The position numbers and the translations under genes are program-made. A model generated the notes under the pieces. The model saw only the letters and a program-made list of their open reading frames with translations. It did not search any database and had not been told where the DNA came from. 64,000 nt of DNA, from assembly GCF_004362195.1 (NCBI RefSeq), contig NZ_SNWG01000002.1:62001-126000 (forward strand), given 5' to 3'. Positions within the stretch are counted from its first letter, which is position 1. The number at the start of each line of letters is the position of its first letter. Shown here piece by piece: positions 44,754 through 55,091 of the stretch. The stretch comes from Microbacterium sp. BK668 (GTDB lineage: Bacteria; Actinomycetota; Actinomycetes; Actinomycetales; Microbacteriaceae).

Positions 44754-47030
44754 TCAGGCCTCGAGGGAGAACCCGAAGAGGACGCGATCACGCCACGGGC
44801 CGCCGGGAGTGATCGTGCGGTCGTGCGCCCACAGGGTGAGCACGTATCCGCAGGCCGCCATGATGCTCGTGTCGAGCTCCCACGTGCCGCCGGCCGTCGT
44901 GGTGACGGCGGGGAACGCGGTCGGCCCCGAGAACGTCGGCAGTGCGCCGAGCGCCGACGAGTCCGGCTGCAGCTCGAACCAGATCTGCGACAGGTGCTCG
45001 TCCGTCACGGCGTACGTGCCCCGAAGCTTGTCGCCGATCGTGAACCGCTTGCAGGGCCCCGTGGCGTGCACCGACCCGTCGGGGTGTTCGACCTCGGTGA
45101 TCTCGAGCACGACCTTCGGCGGCTTCTCGTCCAGGCGGATCGTCACGGTCGTGCGGACCGTGCCGTCGGAGCATTGCAGGATCTGCGCCGGATACACGGT
45201 GCCGAACGCGTCCTTCGCGACGACCTCGATCTCCCACAGCCCGGCCGTCAGAGCCGTCGTGTCCCAGGGATACAGCACGTCGCCGTACACGGTGCGATAG
45301 CCCGCACCGGCGATGTTGCGGTCGACGAGGTACGGGAAGAACCCGTCCGCGTCCGGCGTCTGGAGCTGGCTGTAGGACTGCGGGAAGGTCGTCCCGATCC
45401 ACCGCGTGCCGCCCACCGTGAAGGGAGTCGTGAGCGTGGTCCACAGCGCCGAGCCGGAGGGGCGGACCCGCACGCGGTACCGCATCTGCGGGGCGGCGAC
45501 ATCGGGGGCATCCGGGATGAATCCCGAGATCGTCACGACACCCCCGAAGGGGTTGTCTCCGCCGGCCGTGCGGCCGTCGGACTGGTCGACGTCGCAGACG
45601 CTCACTCCGCTCACGAAGTCGAACACCGGACGGAGGGGCGAGAGCGCGCCCACCGGCAGCTGGATCGTCGCCTCTTCGCGGTTGCCCCACGTGGGCACCC
45701 ACTCCGGGTCGGCGGGTGGCGGCGGCGTCGCCCACGACAGGATCGCACGCACCCGCGGCTCGACAGGCCCCTCGGCGCAGTCGCGCCGATGCGCCGTCGA
45801 GGCCAGCGGAAGGTACACGGCGAACCGCAGGCCGCCGTCGGGCACGTCCTCGTCGTGCACCACCACTCCCGCGGTTCCGACGTAGGACCACCCGCCGCCC
45901 CAGTCGATCCAGAAGGCCACGTGCTCGACGCTGCCGGCGGTGCAGGGGCCGCCGCTGTAGCCGTTGGGCTTCTTGACCGTCAGGATGCCGATGAGGGCGT
46001 CTTCTGCGGGGTCGTAGCCGATGCAGCCGAGCTCCTCGTACGACGTGTCGCCGTCGGTCTTGAGGAGGGTGGCGATGATGGTGCCGAGATCGATGTCCTT
46101 CAGCTGCGGGATCTGGAAGATCGGTGAGCTCGCGGGCAGAGGCAGCGGAGTGGGCGGAGGGATGGGGATCGACGGCGTCGCCGCCGCGACGCCGGCGGCG
46201 ATGCCCGGTGCCGTCGGTGCGGCAGGAGGCACGAGTCCGATGCTGGCCCGAGTCGTCTCGACGCCGATCTCGTCGAAGATCGCGGGCGCGAGGAAGCGGT
46301 GGGGCTCGACATCCGTCCCCGCGTACGTCTGCGCCAGCTCGGCGACCGAGAGCGTCTCGGCGGCCTTGAGCGTCACCGTCGCGTCGGGATCGATCTGCGC
46401 CAGGACCGCCGGAGGGAGCGTGATGTCGGTGTGCTGGAGGAACTCCGACCACGGCGGGAGCTTGGTCGTCCGCGGCGCGACCGACACCGTGACGACGTTG
46501 CCCCAGACGGGCGAGAAGTCGGGGTCGCCCGCCGTCGGCGCCGCGTTCCACGAGAGGATCGCCCGCACCAGGACGGGCCTCGCGAACAGACACCAGAAGT
46601 GCTTGAGCGGCGCCACGACGTCGACGGCGAATTCGAGGGGGCGGGCACCTGCCGAGTCGTGCACGGCGAACGAGTCCATCCCCGCATCCGTCCAGGTCGC
46701 TCCCGCGTCGTAGCTGACGAAGAAGCGCACGTACTCGCGAGAGCCCGCGCCGCAAAGTGCCCCGCCGTAGCCGGCGGTCTGACTCACCCGCACGACGGCT
46801 TCGAGCTGATCGATCGTCGGGTTCAGGCCCACGCACGTGAGCTGCTCGAAGGTCGTCGAGAACGAGATCTTCTCGACGGCTTCGAACGAGGTGCCGGGTC
46901 TCGTGCCGAAGTAGTTGGGATTGCCCAGCATCAGCGCCTTCGCCCGGGTTCGCAGCCCGAGCTCTCTGGCGCTCACTTTCGTGACGCGTCCCCGGCCCGG
47001 TCGCGGCGTGGTCTCATCGACAGGTGGCAT
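44754..47030 (-). CDS. Hypothetical 758-aa protein with duplicated beta module
   Basis: I recognise no named domain. Two related modules occur at ~62-186 and ~332-460. Both share an xxCVG/CIG start, a second Cys exactly 27 residues later (C66/C93; C336/C363), a third Cys about 55 further (C147/C418), then VRAILSW, a DP pair and a WGN strand. A Pro/Ala-rich linker (~268-305) separates them and a third beta-rich part fills ~460-758. No signal peptide or membrane span is seen, so a large cytosolic or non-classically exported beta protein is likely. AAGGAGG precedes the ATG. It diverges from the squalene-cyclase-like gene. Confidence 0.8.
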   Translation of the reverse strand: MPPVDETTPRPGRGRVTKVSARELGLRTRAKALMLGNPNYFGTRPGTSFEAVEKISFSTTFEQLTCVGLNPTIDQLEAVVRVSQTAGYGGALCGAGSREYVRFFVSYDAGATWTDAGMDSFAVHDSAGARPLEFAVDVVAPLKHFWCLFARPVLVRAILSWNAAPTAGDPDFSPVWGNVVTVSVAPRTTKLPPWSEFLQHTDITLPPAVLAQIDPDATVTLKAAETLSVAELAQTYAGTDVEPHRFLAPAIFDEIGVETTRASIGLVPPAAPTAPGIAAGVAAATPSIPIPPPTPLPLPASSPIFQIPQLKDIDLGTIIATLLKTDGDTSYEELGCIGYDPAEDALIGILTVKKPNGYSGGPCTAGSVEHVAFWIDWGGGWSYVGTAGVVVHDEDVPDGGLRFAVYLPLASTAHRRDCAEGPVEPRVRAILSWATPPPPADPEWVPTWGNREEATIQLPVGALSPLRPVFDFVSGVSVCDVDQSDGRTAGGDNPFGGVVTISGFIPDAPDVAAPQMRYRVRVRPSGSALWTTLTTPFTVGGTRWIGTTFPQSYSQLQTPDADGFFPYLVDRNIAGAGYRTVYGDVLYPWDTTALTAGLWEIEVVAKDAFGTVYPAQILQCSDGTVRTTVTIRLDEKPPKVVLEITEVEHPDGSVHATGPCKRFTIGDKLRGTYAVTDEHLSQIWFELQPDSSALGALPTFSGPTAFPAVTTTAGGTWELDTSIMAACGYVLTLWAHDRTITPGGPWRDRVLFGFSLEA

Positions 47031-47144
47031 CGCCCGCCTCCTTGCTCGTGGGTGCCGCGGAATGCGTCACCCTCGTCGATGAAGGAGCGCCGCACGCGCG
47101 CGCTGATACACGCGGTGTCGGGCGTCGGCGGTAGCGTGCCCCGC

Positions 47145-48086
47145 ATGGACGTGACGGAGTACCTGAAGCAGGGCGACCCGGCCATCCGCTGGCAGGTGAT
47201 GCAGGATCTGGAGGCGGCTCCGGCCGCCGACGTTGCCGCCGAGCGGGCGAGGGTGGCGGCCGAGGGTTGGGGAGCGACGCTCCTCGGGCTGCAGGCCGAC
47301 GACGGGTACTGGGACGGCGGGGCCTACCGCCCGCCGTGGACCGAGTCGTATGCGAACTTCTTCGACACGTGGTCGGCGACCCACTTCAGCCTGCAGACCC
47401 TCATGGATCTGGGTGCCGACCCGGCCGATCCGCGCGTGCGCGAGGCGCTCGACCGCGTCGAGCGGAACGTCCGGTGGGACTACAACGACGAGCTCTACTT
47501 CCAGGGCGAGGTCGAGCCGTGCATCAACGGAGTCGCCCTGTCGATCGGGGCGTACTTCGGAAGGGATGCCTCGCGCATCTGCCAGACCCTCGTCGACACG
47601 CAGCTCGGCGACGGCGGGTGGAACTGCTGGGTCGACGACGGGCAGGGCGTGGGGTCGTTCCACTCGACGATCTGCGCGCTCGAGGGCCTGCGGGACTGGG
47701 AGTCCGCCACGGGAGGCACGGAGTCGAGCCGCGAGGCGCGGCGCCGCGGCGAGGAGTACCTCCTCGATCGGCGCCTCATGCGGCGCGCGACGACGGGCGA
47801 GATCGCGGATCCGCGCTTCACGCTGCTGAGCTTCCCCACCCGCTGGTACTACGACATCCTTCGCGGCGCCGACTACTTCCGCATCGCCCGCCCGCAGCGC
47901 GACGAGCGCTGCGCCGAAGCTGTCGACCTCATCCGCTCCAAAGCCCTGCCCATGGGGATGTGGAAGATCGAGAACGAGCACCAGGGCGCCTCGCACCTCG
48001 CCTTCGAGGACGAGGCTGAGGGCTTCCCGAGCCGCTGGGTCACCCTGCGCGCGCTGCGTGTCCTGCGCTGGTGGGACGCCGGCTGA
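47145..48086 (+). CDS. Prenyltransferase/squalene-cyclase-repeat protein
   Basis: 313 residues forming an alpha/alpha barrel similar to terpene cyclases. It contains repeated Asp/Gly/Trp segments: GDPAIRWQVMQDL, DDGYWDGGAY, WSATHFSLQTLMDLG, LVDTQLGDGGWNCWVDD and GSFHSTICALEGL. The catalytic DXDD of squalene-hopene cyclase is not visible, so a binding or structural role is more likely. TAGCGT (47132-47137) is 7 bases from the ATG, giving a likely leaderless mRNA. It diverges from the 758-residue protein gene; the two may be functionally linked. Confidence 0.82.
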   Translation: MDVTEYLKQGDPAIRWQVMQDLEAAPAADVAAERARVAAEGWGATLLGLQADDGYWDGGAYRPPWTESYANFFDTWSATHFSLQTLMDLGADPADPRVREALDRVERNVRWDYNDELYFQGEVEPCINGVALSIGAYFGRDASRICQTLVDTQLGDGGWNCWVDDGQGVGSFHSTICALEGLRDWESATGGTESSREARRRGEEYLLDRRLMRRATTGEIADPRFTLLSFPTRWYYDILRGADYFRIARPQRDERCAEAVDLIRSKALPMGMWKIENEHQGASHLAFEDEAEGFPSRWVTLRALRVLRWWDAG

Positions 48087-48138
48087 CCGGGCCCGGGGGA
48101 GCGGGCCGAGGCGGATCGAACCCGGGTCACAATGGAGC

Positions 48139-48837
48139 ATGGCCCGCTTCCTTCTCATCGCCGCGTCGAGCGGCATCGGACAGGCGACGGCCGACCTCCT
48201 GCGGCAGGACGGCCACGACGTCATCACGACCGCCCGGGGCGAGGGTCGCATCGAGCCCGACATCGTCCTCGACGCCTCCGACTTCGAGGCCGTCGACCGC
48301 GCCGTCGCCGACGCGGCGCCGCTGGACGGCGTCGCCTGCTTCGCGGGATCGATGCTGCTCAAGCCTGCACACCTCACTTCGCGCGAGCAGTTCGACGAAA
48401 CCGTGGCGGCATCGCTGACGACCGCCTTCGCCACGGTGCGCGCGGCCGGCCGGCATCTGCGCAGCGGCGGCTCGGTCGTGCTCGTGTCGTCCGCGGCCGC
48501 GCTCGCCGGCCTGGCTAACCACGATGCCATCGCCGCAGCCAAGGCCGGCGTCATCGGGCTGATGCTCTCCGCGGCGTCCAGCTACGCGTCGCAGAACCTC
48601 CGGATCAACGCCGTCGCGCCCGGACTCACCCGGACCTCGCTCACGGCCGGGCTCACAGCGAGCGAGCAGTCCCGCCGGGTCTCGGAGGCGATGCACGCGC
48701 TGGGGCGGCTGGGCGAGCCCGAGGATGTCGCGCGAGCGGTGGCCTTCCTCCTCGATCCGGCGAACTCCTGGATCACGGGCCAGGTGCTCGGCGTCGACGG
48801 CGGGCTCGGTCATGTCCGCCCGAAGACGCGGATCTGA
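48139..48837 (+). CDS. Degenerate short-chain dehydrogenase
   Basis: A 232-residue Rossmann-fold SDR. The dinucleotide motif is AASSGIG (first Gly replaced by Ala), and the catalytic YxxxK is replaced: the segment NHDAIAAAKAG keeps the Lys but has Ile where Tyr should be. NAVAPGLTRTSL, LGRLGEPEDVARAVAFLLD and ITGQVLGVDGG are normal for the family. It may bind NAD(P) without classical catalysis. CACAAT lies 5 bases before the ATG. It ends at a strong hairpin shared with metY. Confidence 0.85.
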   Translation: MARFLLIAASSGIGQATADLLRQDGHDVITTARGEGRIEPDIVLDASDFEAVDRAVADAAPLDGVACFAGSMLLKPAHLTSREQFDETVAASLTTAFATVRAAGRHLRSGGSVVLVSSAAALAGLANHDAIAAAKAGVIGLMLSAASSYASQNLRINAVAPGLTRTSLTAGLTASEQSRRVSEAMHALGRLGEPEDVARAVAFLLDPANSWITGQVLGVDGGLGHVRPKTRI

Positions 48838-48872
48838 CGACCCCGCCCCTCTCCGCCGGGCGGCAGACACGG

Positions 48873-48903
48873 GGATGCCCCGGCCGCGCGGGCCGGGGCA
48901 TCC
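48873..48903. terminator. Bidirectional terminator between SDR and metY
   Basis: GGATGCCCCGGCC (48873-48885) and GGCCGGGGCATCC (48891-48903) form a perfect 13-bp stem with a 5-base loop. It lies between convergent stops at 48837 and 48925. The arms end in the GGATGCC/GGCATCC heptamer that recurs in the window. Confidence 0.75.
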
Positions 48904-48924
48904 GATTCCGTGCTGTGCGCGGGA

Positions 48925-50247
<1,323 letters not shown>

Positions 50248-50299
50248 GACTGCTCCTGCGGGTATCGGGGGCGCGCGGCGGGCGTCGCGGCCTCGTCCG

Positions 50300-50349
50300 A
50301 CATTAGGGAGGGTGCGCAGCGGCGACAACGGGCGGGAAATGTTACGTAA
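50300..50349 (-). promoter_or_regulatory. metY promoter and TTACGTAA palindrome
   Basis: On the minus strand, TTGTCG (50323-50328), a 17-base spacer and TAATGT (50300-50305) form a good promoter with a start near 50293. The perfect palindrome TTACGTAA (50342-50349) lies just upstream of the -35, centred near -53, an activator-like position. It also falls near the -35 of the divergent SDR gene. Confidence 0.6.
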
Positions 50350-50382
50350 TCGACGGTGGGCGGCCCGGGCTAGCGTGGAGGC

Positions 50383-51171
50383 ATGACACGACGTGCGGTG
50401 GTGACGGGTGCGAGCTCGGGGATCGGGGAGGCGACGGCGCGCGCGCTCCGCTCGTCGGGATGGGACGTCGTCGCCGTCGCGCGCCGGGCCGAGCGCCTCC
50501 AGGCGCTGGAGACGGAGACCGGCGCGGTCGCGTTCGCGGCGGATCTCACCAGCCCGGCGGACGTCGACGCACTCGCCGCGTGGCTCGAGGGCAGCGGACC
50601 CGTGCATGCCCTGGTGCAGGTGGCGGGCGGCGCGCGCGGAACGGATCGCGTGGAGGACGGCAGTCCCGAGGACTGGCAGTGGATGTACGACGTCAACGTC
50701 CTCAGCGCCCAGCGGCTGATCTCGGCGCTCCTGCCGCAGCTGCGTCGCGCCGCCGGCGGCGGTGGACACGCCGACACCGTCTTCGTCACGTCCACCGCGG
50801 CGCAGACGGCCTACCCGGGCGGCGGCGGGTACAACGCGGCGAAGGCCGCCGAGTCGATGCTCGTGCACGCCCTGCGCCTCGAGCTGAACGGCGAGCCGAT
50901 CCGGGTCGTGGAGATCGCCCCGGGCATGGTCTACACCGAGGAGTTCACGCTCAACCGCCTCGGCGGAGATCGCAACGCCGCCGAGCGGGTGTACGCGGAC
51001 GTCGAGGCGCCGCTCACGGCGGCCGATGTCGCCGACGTCATCGGATACGCGCTGAACGCGCCCGGTCATGTGAATCTCGACCTCGTCACGATGCGCCCGG
51101 TCGCGCAGTCCGCGCAGCACCTTCTCGCACGCGGGCCGCTGCGCCCTCGCGACGAGTCGGCCCGCCCGTGA
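50383..51171 (+). CDS. SDR family oxidoreductase (YdfG-like)
   Basis: A 262-residue classical SDR. The cofactor motif is TGASSGIGEAT, with LVQVAGGARG as the NAG-equivalent. The catalytic Tyr and Lys are intact in YNAAKAAE, and IAPGMVYTEEF follows. It is similar to YdfG-type NADP-dependent 3-hydroxyacid or serine dehydrogenases; substrate is unproven. TAGCGT (50371-50376) is 6 bases from the ATG. The alaX gene overlaps its stop by GTGA, so the two are [12 protein letters not shown]. Confidence 0.92.
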   Translation: MTRRAVVTGASSGIGEATARALRSSGWDVVAVARRAERLQALETETGAVAFAADLTSPADVDALAAWLEGSGPVHALVQVAGGARGTDRVEDGSPEDWQWMYDVNVLSAQRLISALLPQLRRAAGGGGHADTVFVTSTAAQTAYPGGGGYNAAKAAESMLVHALRLELNGEPIRVVEIAPGMVYTEEFTLNRLGGDRNAAERVYADVEAPLTAADVADVIGYALNAPGHVNLDLVTMRPVAQSAQHLLARGPLRPRDESARP

Positions 51172-52034
51172 GCGCCCTCCCGGGCACGGTTGTCACGTAT
51201 CCGTCGGGGGCGACCACCTCGACGGGCAGGGTGCTGCACGTCGCCGACGCCGGCGAGGGGCGCCTCGCGGTCGTCCTGGACACGACGGCCTTCCACCCCG
51301 TCGACACCGCCTGGCCCGACCAGCCGGCGGACCGCGGCACCATCCGCGTCGGCGAGACGATCCTTCCGATCGCCGACGCGGTCGTCGGTGCCACGCAGGG
51401 CGACGAACTGCTCCTCGGCCCCGCCGTCCCCGTGCGGACCGGGACGGACGGGTGGACGTTCGTCGTCGCCCACCTCGTGCCCGCGCACGCTGTACGCGAG
51501 GGCGATGTCGTCCAGGTCGAGGTCGATCGCGGCCACCGCCTCGCGCTCTCGGCCGGCCACACCGCCTGCCACCTGGCCTCGCTCGCGCTCGACCGGGCAC
51601 TCGTCGATGCATGGACGAAGGAGGCGCCGGTCGACGCGCTCGGCGCGCCCGCCTTCGACGCACTCGCCATCCAGGAGTCGCGCATCCACCCCGACGGCTC
51701 GACCGACACGTACCGCATCGGCAGGTCGCTGCGGCGCAAGGGGTTCGAGCCCGGGGCGCTGGAGGACCTCGAGGCGCTCTCGTCCCGCATCGACGCCCAG
51801 CTCGCCGAATGGATCTCCTCCGGCGGCTCCGTCCGCGTCGAGACGTCGGGCGACCGCCTCGCCGATCGGCGCACCTGGGTCTGCGACCTGCCGGGAGGGC
51901 AGGCGCGCATCCCCTGCGGCGGCACGCACCTCCCGTCGCTCGCGGAGCTCGCCTCGGCCACGGTCGCGCTCCGCTCGCGCCCGGTCGAGGGCGGCATCGA
52001 GCTCGTCATGACGACGACGGCCATCCGCGCCTGA
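51168..52034 (+). CDS. Alanyl-tRNA editing protein (AlaX)
   Basis: A 288-residue free-standing editing hydrolase that removes Ser or Gly mischarged onto tRNA-Ala. The zinc site is seen as HTACH (HxxxH) near residue 125 and PCGGTH near residue 250, in the AlaRS editing-domain fold. An N-terminal ~95-residue beta domain corresponds to the AlaX-M/L extension. The GTG at 51168 lies in the SDR stop. A cluster of REP-like repeats starts 24 bases after its stop. Confidence 0.92.
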   Translation: MSALPGTVVTYPSGATTSTGRVLHVADAGEGRLAVVLDTTAFHPVDTAWPDQPADRGTIRVGETILPIADAVVGATQGDELLLGPAVPVRTGTDGWTFVVAHLVPAHAVREGDVVQVEVDRGHRLALSAGHTACHLASLALDRALVDAWTKEAPVDALGAPAFDALAIQESRIHPDGSTDTYRIGRSLRRKGFEPGALEDLEALSSRIDAQLAEWISSGGSVRVETSGDRLADRRTWVCDLPGGQARIPCGGTHLPSLAELASATVALRSRPVEGGIELVMTTTAIRA

Positions 52035-52057
52035 CGCTTCGCGCCGGTCCGGGGCGT

Positions 52058-52254
52058 TTCGTCTCGCTTCGCTCGCTCGACGACCGGGAACAGCGACTCC
52101 CGCACCCCGCTTCGTCTCGCTTCGCTCGCTCGACGACCGCGAACAGCGACTCCCGCACCCCGTTTCGTCTCGCTTCGCTCGCTCGACGACCGCGAACAGC
52201 GACTCCCGTCACCTCCGGTCGTTGAGCGGAGGCGCGAAGCGCCGGAGACGAAAC
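52058..52254. repeat. REP-like array: three 53-bp direct units plus inverted unit
   Basis: TTCGTCTCGC starts units at 52058, 52111 and 52164 (period 53 bases). Each unit has CTTCGCTCGCTCGACGACCG and a CAGCGACTCCCG tail. A related inverted copy spans about 52218-52254 (GGTCGTTGAGCGGAGG to GACGAAACGC). The core is the same as in the 37.6-kb duplication. The array fills most of the 262-bp gap between alaX and the MFS gene. Confidence 0.85.
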
Positions 52255-52296
52255 GCTCCGGACCGACGGGAGCCGGATGCCGCGGCATCCGTGCCC

Positions 52297-53811
52297 TCAG
52301 AGGATCTGGGCCTCACCGGCCGCCGCGTCGGCCGCCTCCTCCGCGGAGCCGTCGGCATCGGCGAAGGCGACCTTCGGCACGAAGAAGAGCAGGATCGCGG
52401 CGAGGAACCCGCCCGCGGCGCACACCGCCCACACCGTCATGTACCCGCCGAGCGACGCCGCCGTCTGGCTGGCGACGGCGCCGGCGCCCGCCGCGAGCAC
52501 GACGCCGAACACGGCGGACGCGAAGGTTCCGCCGATCGTCTTGGTCGTGTTGGTGAGCGCCGAGGCGATGCCCGTCTGGCCGCGGGGCGCGGCGGCCGCG
52601 GCGGCCGCGGGAAGGGCTGCGACCAGTGCGCCCGAGCCGATGCCCGCGATCGAGAGGTTGAGGAGCACCTGCCACAGCTCGAGGTGGAAGGGGAGGAAGA
52701 GCGCGTACCCCACGCCCACCAGGGCGCTCGCACCGATGAGGATGACGCGCGGGTTCCCGCGACGGGAGGTGAGCGCGAAGAGCACGGCGCCGACGATGAG
52801 GGACACGAGGTAGATCCCGATGACGTTGGAGCGATCCGTGGCATCCAGTCCGAGTCCGTATCCGAGCGAAGAATCGGTTCCCGCGTACGTCGAAAGCGGA
52901 CCCTGCGCACCGAGCAGGCTGATCCCCACCAGGAACGCCGTCGCCTGCACCGGCCACATCTCGGGCTTGCGGAGCACGCGGATGTCGATGGCGGGGTCGT
53001 CCTGCCGGAGCTCGTACCGGACGAACCACACGAACACGCCGACGCCCGCGAGGAGAAGTCCGACGACCCACCACCACGCGGCCGGACCGAGGTCGAGCTC
53101 GCCGATCATCCGCATGTAGACGAGCGCGCCCGTGACGAGCAGGAGGCCCCACGCCAGGATGACGAATCCGCCGGTGTCGAGCGATCGCCCGGGGATCGGC
53201 TCGGACTCGGGGACCGCCAGCCAGATGACGACGGCGATGAGCGTGACGGCGATCGCGGGGACCATCAGGGTGACGCGGAGGTCGCCGCCCGTCGCGGCGA
53301 AGATGCGTCCGGCCGCGAGTGCGCCCACGATGGCGCCGGCCTCGAGACCGACCACGAGCAGGCCGGCTGCGCGTCGGGTCGTCGACACGCCCCGGTTCTG
53401 TCGGCGCCCGCGCTCGAAGATGAGCGCGATCTCCAGCGGCAGCCAGACCACGTAGAAGCCCTGCAGCGCCCAGGCGACGAGGAAGCTCCAGAAGTCGCCC
53501 GCGAATGCGAGCCACCAGCTCGCCGCCGCCGTGAGGATCGCCGCGATCAGCAGGATCCTCTTGTGCCCGTACATGTCGCCGAGCTTCGCGAGGACGGGGA
53601 GGACCAGCGCCGACAGCAGAAGCTGCGCCGCCTCGAACCAGTTGACGTCGGAGTCGTGGATGCCCAGCTCCGCGACGATGTCGCTGAACAGGGGGACGTA
53701 GAAGCCCTGCAGGATGCCGCTGGTGAGCTCGACGAGGACGAACCAGCCGATCAGGCCGGCGGTGATCCCGAGCGCGGATCCACGCAGGCGCTCGGCGGGC
53801 GACGTTGACAC
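52297..53811 (-). CDS. MFS transporter, DHA2 (14 TM)
   Basis: A 504-residue, probably 14-helix exporter. The motif-A segment KLGDMYGHKR follows helix 2, and PAAAAAAAPRGQTGIASALTNTTKTIGGTFASAVFG is the DHA2-type loop and helix near 400. An acidic C-terminal tail ends the protein. The GTG start at 53811 has a minus-strand TAATCT 6 bases upstream, so it is likely leaderless. It diverges from the phosphoribosyltransferase gene. Substrate is unknown; drugs or metabolites are typical. Confidence 0.9.
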   Translation of the reverse strand: MSTSPAERLRGSALGITAGLIGWFVLVELTSGILQGFYVPLFSDIVAELGIHDSDVNWFEAAQLLLSALVLPVLAKLGDMYGHKRILLIAAILTAAASWWLAFAGDFWSFLVAWALQGFYVVWLPLEIALIFERGRRQNRGVSTTRRAAGLLVVGLEAGAIVGALAAGRIFAATGGDLRVTLMVPAIAVTLIAVVIWLAVPESEPIPGRSLDTGGFVILAWGLLLVTGALVYMRMIGELDLGPAAWWWVVGLLLAGVGVFVWFVRYELRQDDPAIDIRVLRKPEMWPVQATAFLVGISLLGAQGPLSTYAGTDSSLGYGLGLDATDRSNVIGIYLVSLIVGAVLFALTSRRGNPRVILIGASALVGVGYALFLPFHLELWQVLLNLSIAGIGSGALVAALPAAAAAAAPRGQTGIASALTNTTKTIGGTFASAVFGVVLAAGAGAVASQTAASLGGYMTVWAVCAAGGFLAAILLFFVPKVAFADADGSAEEAADAAAGEAQIL

Positions 53812-53872
53812 GAGGTGAGATTACCCTCCTGCCCCCGCTGCGCTGTGCGCAGGGCCGCATAGTGTGGACGGC

Positions 53873-54385
53873 GTGACCGATGCAGCGGCTGAGCGTGAAC
53901 GACTGACGTGGGACGGCTTCGGCGAGGCATCCCGCACCATCGCCCGGGCGATCCTCGCGGACGGATTCGTCCCCGAGGTCGTGGTCGCGATCGCGCGGGG
54001 CGGACTGCTGCCCGCCGGCGCCATCGCCTACGGCCTGGGCATCAAGAACTGCGGGGCGATCAACGTCGAGTTCTACACGGGTATCGGGACCGTCCTCGAC
54101 GCACCCGCCGTCCTCCCGCCCGAGCTCGACATGAGCTATCTCCGCGGCCGGCGCGTGCTGCTCGTCGACGACGTCGCCGACAGCGGCCGCACCTTGGATC
54201 TGGCCGTCAAGCTCCTGGCCGACCAGGGCGCCGAGGTGCGCTCCGCGGTCATCTTCACCAAGCCGACGACGATCGTGGAACCCGACTACTCCTGGAAGGC
54301 GACGTCCCTCTGGATCGACTTCCCCTGGTCGTGGAAGGGCTCCGTCGTCGAGGAGGACACCGGGGCCGTCGAGAGGTCCGCTTAG
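53873..54385 (+). CDS. Phosphoribosyltransferase (XGPRT-like)
   Basis: 170 residues of the type I PRT fold. The PRPP-binding loop is VLLVDDVADSGRTL, the PPi loop is IARGGLLPAG, and a flexible loop plus the C-terminal DYSWKATSLWIDFPW hood resemble xanthine-guanine PRTs. It salvages a purine base with PRPP. TAGTGT (53860-53865) is 7 bases before the GTG at 53873, which I prefer to the in-frame GTG at 53864 that overlaps the -10. It is followed at 3 bases by ung. Confidence 0.9.
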   Translation: MTDAAAERERLTWDGFGEASRTIARAILADGFVPEVVVAIARGGLLPAGAIAYGLGIKNCGAINVEFYTGIGTVLDAPAVLPPELDMSYLRGRRVLLVDDVADSGRTLDLAVKLLADQGAEVRSAVIFTKPTTIVEPDYSWKATSLWIDFPWSWKGSVVEEDTGAVERSA

Positions 54386-54388
54386 CCG

Positions 54389-55081
54389 ATGGCGCTGACG
54401 CTGCCCCAACTGGCGGACGCGGGGCTCCTCGATCCCGACTGGGCTGCGGCGCTCGGACCCGTCGGTCCCGACATCGCCGCGCTCGGCGACCGCCTCCGGG
54501 CCGAGGTGGCCGCGGGGAGGACGTATCTTCCGGCGGGCGATCGCGTGCTCCGCGCGTTCCAGCGCCCCTTGCGCGATGTCCGGGTGCTGCTCGTGGGGCA
54601 GGATCCCTATCCGACCCCCGGGCACCCCATCGGCCTGTCGTTCGCCGTCGACCGGCACGTCCGGCCGCTGCCGCGGAGCCTCACGAACATCTACCAGGAG
54701 CTCCACGCCGATCTCGGCATCCCTCCCGCCGCCCACGGCGATCTGTCGGGCTGGAGCGATCAGGGCGTCATGCTGCTGAACCGCGTCCTCACGGTCGCCC
54801 CCGGCGCCTCGGCCTCCCACCGCGGCTGGGGCTGGGAGAAGGTCACCGAGCACGCGATCCGCACTCTCGCCGCACGTGACGAGCCGCTGGTGGCGATCCT
54901 GTGGGGGAGGGATGCCGCGAACCTCCGCCCGCTCCTCGGTGCGACCCCCGTCATCGAATCCGCCCACCCGTCGCCGCTCTCCGCGAGCCGCGGCTTCTTC
55001 GGCTCCCGCCCCTTCTCGCGGGCGAACGCCCTGCTCGAGCAGCAGGGCGCCCCCGCGATCGCGTGGACGCTCCCCGCGTAG
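54389..55081 (+). CDS. ung: Uracil-DNA glycosylase, family 1
   Basis: A 230-residue base-excision enzyme that removes uracil from DNA. The catalytic water-activating motif is [16 protein letters not shown] (Asp in GQDPY), and the minor-groove motif is [11 protein letters not shown] with the catalytic His. The Leu-loop and [19 protein letters not shown] are conserved. It starts 3 bases after the PRT stop, so they are one unit. Its TAG stop provides the first bases of the -10 (TAGGCT) of the next gene. Confidence 0.96.
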   Translation: MALTLPQLADAGLLDPDWAAALGPVGPDIAALGDRLRAEVAAGRTYLPAGDRVLRAFQRPLRDVRVLLVGQDPYPTPGHPIGLSFAVDRHVRPLPRSLTNIYQELHADLGIPPAAHGDLSGWSDQGVMLLNRVLTVAPGASASHRGWGWEKVTEHAIRTLAARDEPLVAILWGRDAANLRPLLGATPVIESAHPSPLSASRGFFGSRPFSRANALLEQQGAPAIAWTLPA

Positions 55082-55091
55082 GCTGGAACCC

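Noticed and set aside
50248..50382. SAM riboswitch in front of metY
   Set aside because: The gap is only 135 bp, the mapped-looking promoter leaves a leader of about 46 bases, and no SAM-I/II/IV conserved core is seen.
51195..52290. Arg/Ser-rich open frames through the 52-kb repeats
   Set aside because: They arise from reading the repeat units and alaX out of frame; composition is not protein-like.
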